From positions 11,874 through 35,760 of the forward strand of contig DCOH01000027.1 of NCBI GenBank assembly GCA_002322865.1: a stretch of DNA of 23,887 nt, read 5' to 3'. Shown here piece by piece: positions 21,969 to 23,887 of this stretch. Under the pieces are notes generated by a model that was not told the origin of the DNA, did not search any database, and worked only from the letters and a program-made list of their open reading frames with translations. Positions within the stretch are counted from its first letter, which is position 1; every line of letters starts with the position of its first letter. The position numbers were made by a program, and so were the translations under genes. This DNA is from Sphingobacterium sp. UBA1575 (GTDB lineage Bacteria; Bacteroidota; Bacteroidia; Sphingobacteriales; Sphingobacteriaceae).

Positions 21969-21976
21969 TATATTTG
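21969..21976 (+). promoter_or_regulatory. Candidate -7 element just before the M1 peptidase gene
   Basis: TATATTTG, a perfect TAnnTTTG, ends only four bases before the ATG at 21981. If used, the transcript would be leaderless or nearly so. A weak ATTG lies 17 bases upstream. Chance occurrence in AT-rich spacer is quite possible. Confidence 0.25.
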
Positions 21977-21980
21977 ATGT

Positions 21981-23849
21981 ATGAACTTGAAACAGCCAAT
22001 TATTTACCTATTATTGACCGCTGTCTCTTTGGCAAGTTACGGTCAACGAAAAACCTATTGGCAACAGGATGTTGATTATACCATGGATATTGATGTGAAT
22101 GAAAAAACATATCAGTATGATGGCAAAATGAAGTTGAAATATGGCAATAATTCCGGTCAGGAACTTTCCAAAGTCTATTTCCATCTTTATTTCAATGCGT
22201 TCCAACCGGGCAGCATGATGGATGAGCGCCTTAAGAATATCTCGGATCCCGATGCCCGTATGGTGACCAAGAAAGTAATCGACGGTGTCTCAAAATCTGA
22301 AAGCAGAATTGCTGCGCTGAAGCCTGATCAAATTGGTTTTCAGAAAATAAAATCCGTAAAATATAATGGCCAGGCCGTTTCGTTCAAAGAGGATGGAACC
22401 ATTTTGGAAGTAAGTTTACCGAGCAGCATCAAAGATGGTGCGACGGTGGAGTTTGATCTGGAATGGCAGGCTCAGGTTCCGGAGCAGATCCGTCGTAGTG
22501 GCCGGAACTCGAAGGAAGGAGTAGCCTTCTCCATGACGCAATGGTATCCAAAAATGGCCCATTTTGATGAGTTTGGTTGGCATTTGGATGAATATGTAGG
22601 TCGTGAATTTATTGCGCCTTTTGGCGATTTTGATGTGACCATACATATCAATAAGGATTATGTGATCGGTTCGTCGGGCAAGCTCCAAAACCCTTCAGAG
22701 GTGAAAGGCTATGTAAGCAAACCTAAATTGAAACTCAACAAGAACAAAACTTCTTGGCATTATAAAGCAAAGAACATCCATGATTTTGCTTGGGCAGCAG
22801 ATCCGAAGTTTGTGGTAGATTCTGCAAAAAGTAAAGGTGGTATTCAGGTGTATACGGTATATCTTCCGACAGATGCGACTGTAGTTAGCAACTGGAAGCA
22901 GGCTTTAGGTCTGGCAACTGATTTCTTCGATTTTACCGGACAACATTTTGGGGCGTATCCTTGGGGAACCTATACCATTGTTCAGGGTGGTGATGGCGGA
23001 ATGGAGTATGGAACTGTTACCCTGATTACAGGTGGCAGAAACTTGAAAAGCTTGGTTGGAGTGATCTACCATGAGGCAGCGCATTCTTGGTATCAACATC
23101 TATTCGGTATCAATGAGACCGTTGATGAATGGATGGATGAAGGTTTTACGAGCTATATTGAAGAATTGGCATTGACCGAATTGTTTGTTAGGCCACAGGC
23201 AAAAGCATTGAATCCGATCGGGGCAGCCTATCTTGCCTATTACCGATTGGCAAATTCGAAAGTGGAGGAGCCTATGAGTTTATTGGCGGATTATTACAAT
23301 ACGAATTTTGCCTATAGCAATGAAGCCTATAATAAAGGGGCGGTGTTTGCCGAGCAGTTGGGCTATATTATTGGCAAGGAAAATCTACAAAAGACTTTCT
23401 TGAAGTTCTATGATCTTTGGAAGTTTAAGCATCCTACACCGAATGATTTTAAACGTGTAGCCGAAGATGTTTCTGGAATCAATTTGAAATGGTATTTCAA
23501 TTTGTTCATTAATACGACGAGGAAGATTGACTATGCGGTGGGGAATGTAACGGGTACAGGTATTGAGGTTGTTAATAAATCGAATCTGGCGATGCCGATA
23601 GATTTGTTGGTGGAGTATCAGGATGGTAAGAAGGAATTGTTCTATATTCCTTTACGTGAAATGAGAGGGGATAAACCTGCGGAAGGTTTTGACATTTATA
23701 ATGGGGTGAAAAGAACGGTGTTGACGGATTGGTTCTGGACCAAGCCGACTTATGTGGTTCCTGTTTCGAAAGCTGTGAAATCAGTGGAGATAGATCCGAC
23801 GAAGAGATTGGCGGATGTGGATCAGGAGGATAATAAGAAGACTTTGTAG
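21981..23849 (+). CDS. M1 family zinc metallopeptidase (aminopeptidase-like), exported
   Basis: A 622-aa protein with a signal peptide (residues ~1-22, ending A-S-Y-G-Q). An N-terminal beta-sandwich (D-Y-T-M-D-I-D-V-N, W-Y-P-K-M-A-H-F-D-E-F-G-W) is followed by the thermolysin-like catalytic domain. G-G-M-E-Y (339-343) replaces the classical G-A/G-M-E-N exopeptidase motif. The zinc site is H364-E365-x-x-H368 (H-E-A-A-H-S-W) with third ligand E387 in W-M-D-E-G-F-T-S-Y. The catalytic set is intact, so hydrolysis of N-terminal residues from peptides in the periplasm or outside is expected. GGMEY-bearing M1 proteins are common in Bacteroidota. It is last in the run with the WG-repeat and PH-domain genes, and a dispersed repeat follows 17 bases after the stop. 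Confidence 0.94.
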   Translation: MNLKQPIIYLLLTAVSLASYGQRKTYWQQDVDYTMDIDVNEKTYQYDGKMKLKYGNNSGQELSKVYFHLYFNAFQPGSMMDERLKNISDPDARMVTKKVIDGVSKSESRIAALKPDQIGFQKIKSVKYNGQAVSFKEDGTILEVSLPSSIKDGATVEFDLEWQAQVPEQIRRSGRNSKEGVAFSMTQWYPKMAHFDEFGWHLDEYVGREFIAPFGDFDVTIHINKDYVIGSSGKLQNPSEVKGYVSKPKLKLNKNKTSWHYKAKNIHDFAWAADPKFVVDSAKSKGGIQVYTVYLPTDATVVSNWKQALGLATDFFDFTGQHFGAYPWGTYTIVQGGDGGMEYGTVTLITGGRNLKSLVGVIYHEAAHSWYQHLFGINETVDEWMDEGFTSYIEELALTELFVRPQAKALNPIGAAYLAYYRLANSKVEEPMSLLADYYNTNFAYSNEAYNKGAVFAEQLGYIIGKENLQKTFLKFYDLWKFKHPTPNDFKRVAEDVSGINLKWYFNLFINTTRKIDYAVGNVTGTGIEVVNKSNLAMPIDLLVEYQDGKKELFYIPLREMRGDKPAEGFDIYNGVKRTVLTDWFWTKPTYVVPVSKAVKSVEIDPTKRLADVDQEDNKKTL

Positions 23850-23866
23850 GGATTGTATATAAAAAA

Positions 23867-23887
23867 GTCATTGCGAGGAACGAAGCA
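23867..23887 (+). repeat. Start of a second copy of the dispersed palindromic repeat (cut by window end)
   Basis: GTCATTGCGAGGAACGAAGC followed by A matches the left arm of the element at 4221-4323, lacking the internal GGTACG variation. It follows the M1 peptidase gene after 17 bases; its right arm lies outside the window. Confidence 0.75.

Noticed and set aside
1..23887. Prophage, defence island, CRISPR array, integrase, tRNA or rRNA
   Set aside because: No repeats with regular spacers, no cloverleaf-like sequence noticed, and no phage, nuclease or recombinase gene. The single repressor-like gene and weak SUKH match are not enough to claim such a system.

Overview
The window looks like chromosomal DNA of a Bacteroidota member, most likely family Sphingobacteriaceae (Sphingobacterium/Pedobacter-like). 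The grounds are moderate-to-low GC, few clear Shine-Dalgarno sites, repeated matches to the Bacteroidota sigma -7 element TAnnTTTG, and typical families (GH92, GH76, DUF4965 'glutaminase A-like' proteins, sulfatases, GLPGLI/WG-repeat proteins, TlpA-type thioredoxins, PEP-free secreted enzymes ending their signal peptides at A-Q). The taxonomic call is inference; no rRNA or marker gene is present.

Layout. 1-0.8 kb: the 3' end of an AraC-type regulator overlapping a DUF983 membrane protein, closed by a very long bidirectional hairpin. 0.9-4.2 kb: envelope sugar genes. A UDP-glucuronate decarboxylase-like gene and galE form a minus-strand pair, and waaA (Kdo transferase) is transcribed divergently from a 59-bp gap. 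A palindromic dispersed repeat sits between waaA and a long-form GAPDH (4.2-5.8 kb). 6.0-11.8 kb: a small alpha-mannan-type carbohydrate locus with GH76 and a DUF4965 protein on plus, meeting a GH92 mannosidase tail to tail, without SusC/SusD. The DUF4965 protein carries an inserted beta-sandwich. A palindrome-rich operator-like region precedes the GH76 gene. 11.9-12.9 kb: GNAT acetyltransferase and a small XRE-type regulator with a coiled coil and poly-lysine tail. 13.0-15.7 kb: tryptophanase, then a secreted TlpA-like protein. 15.7-17.2 kb: a SUKH-like protein of unknown role, a PH-domain membrane protein, a 54-codon reading frame and a tandem ~70-bp repeat with promoter-like elements. 17.2-19.9 kb: hemW and a secreted sulfatase, convergent. 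20.1-23.85 kb: a plus-strand run of a WG-repeat exported protein, a second PH-domain membrane protein and an M1-family metallopeptidase. The window ends inside another copy of the dispersed repeat.

Most genes are ordinary housekeeping or envelope functions. The parts that deserve a second look are the mannan locus with its DUF4965 protein and operator array, the dispersed palindromic repeat seen twice after gene ends, the tandem promoter-like repeat with the adjacent small reading frame, the giant terminator hairpin overlapping galE, and the recurrent two-TM plus PH-domain proteins. I do not see a clear defence system, CRISPR array, prophage, integrase, transposase, tRNA or rRNA.
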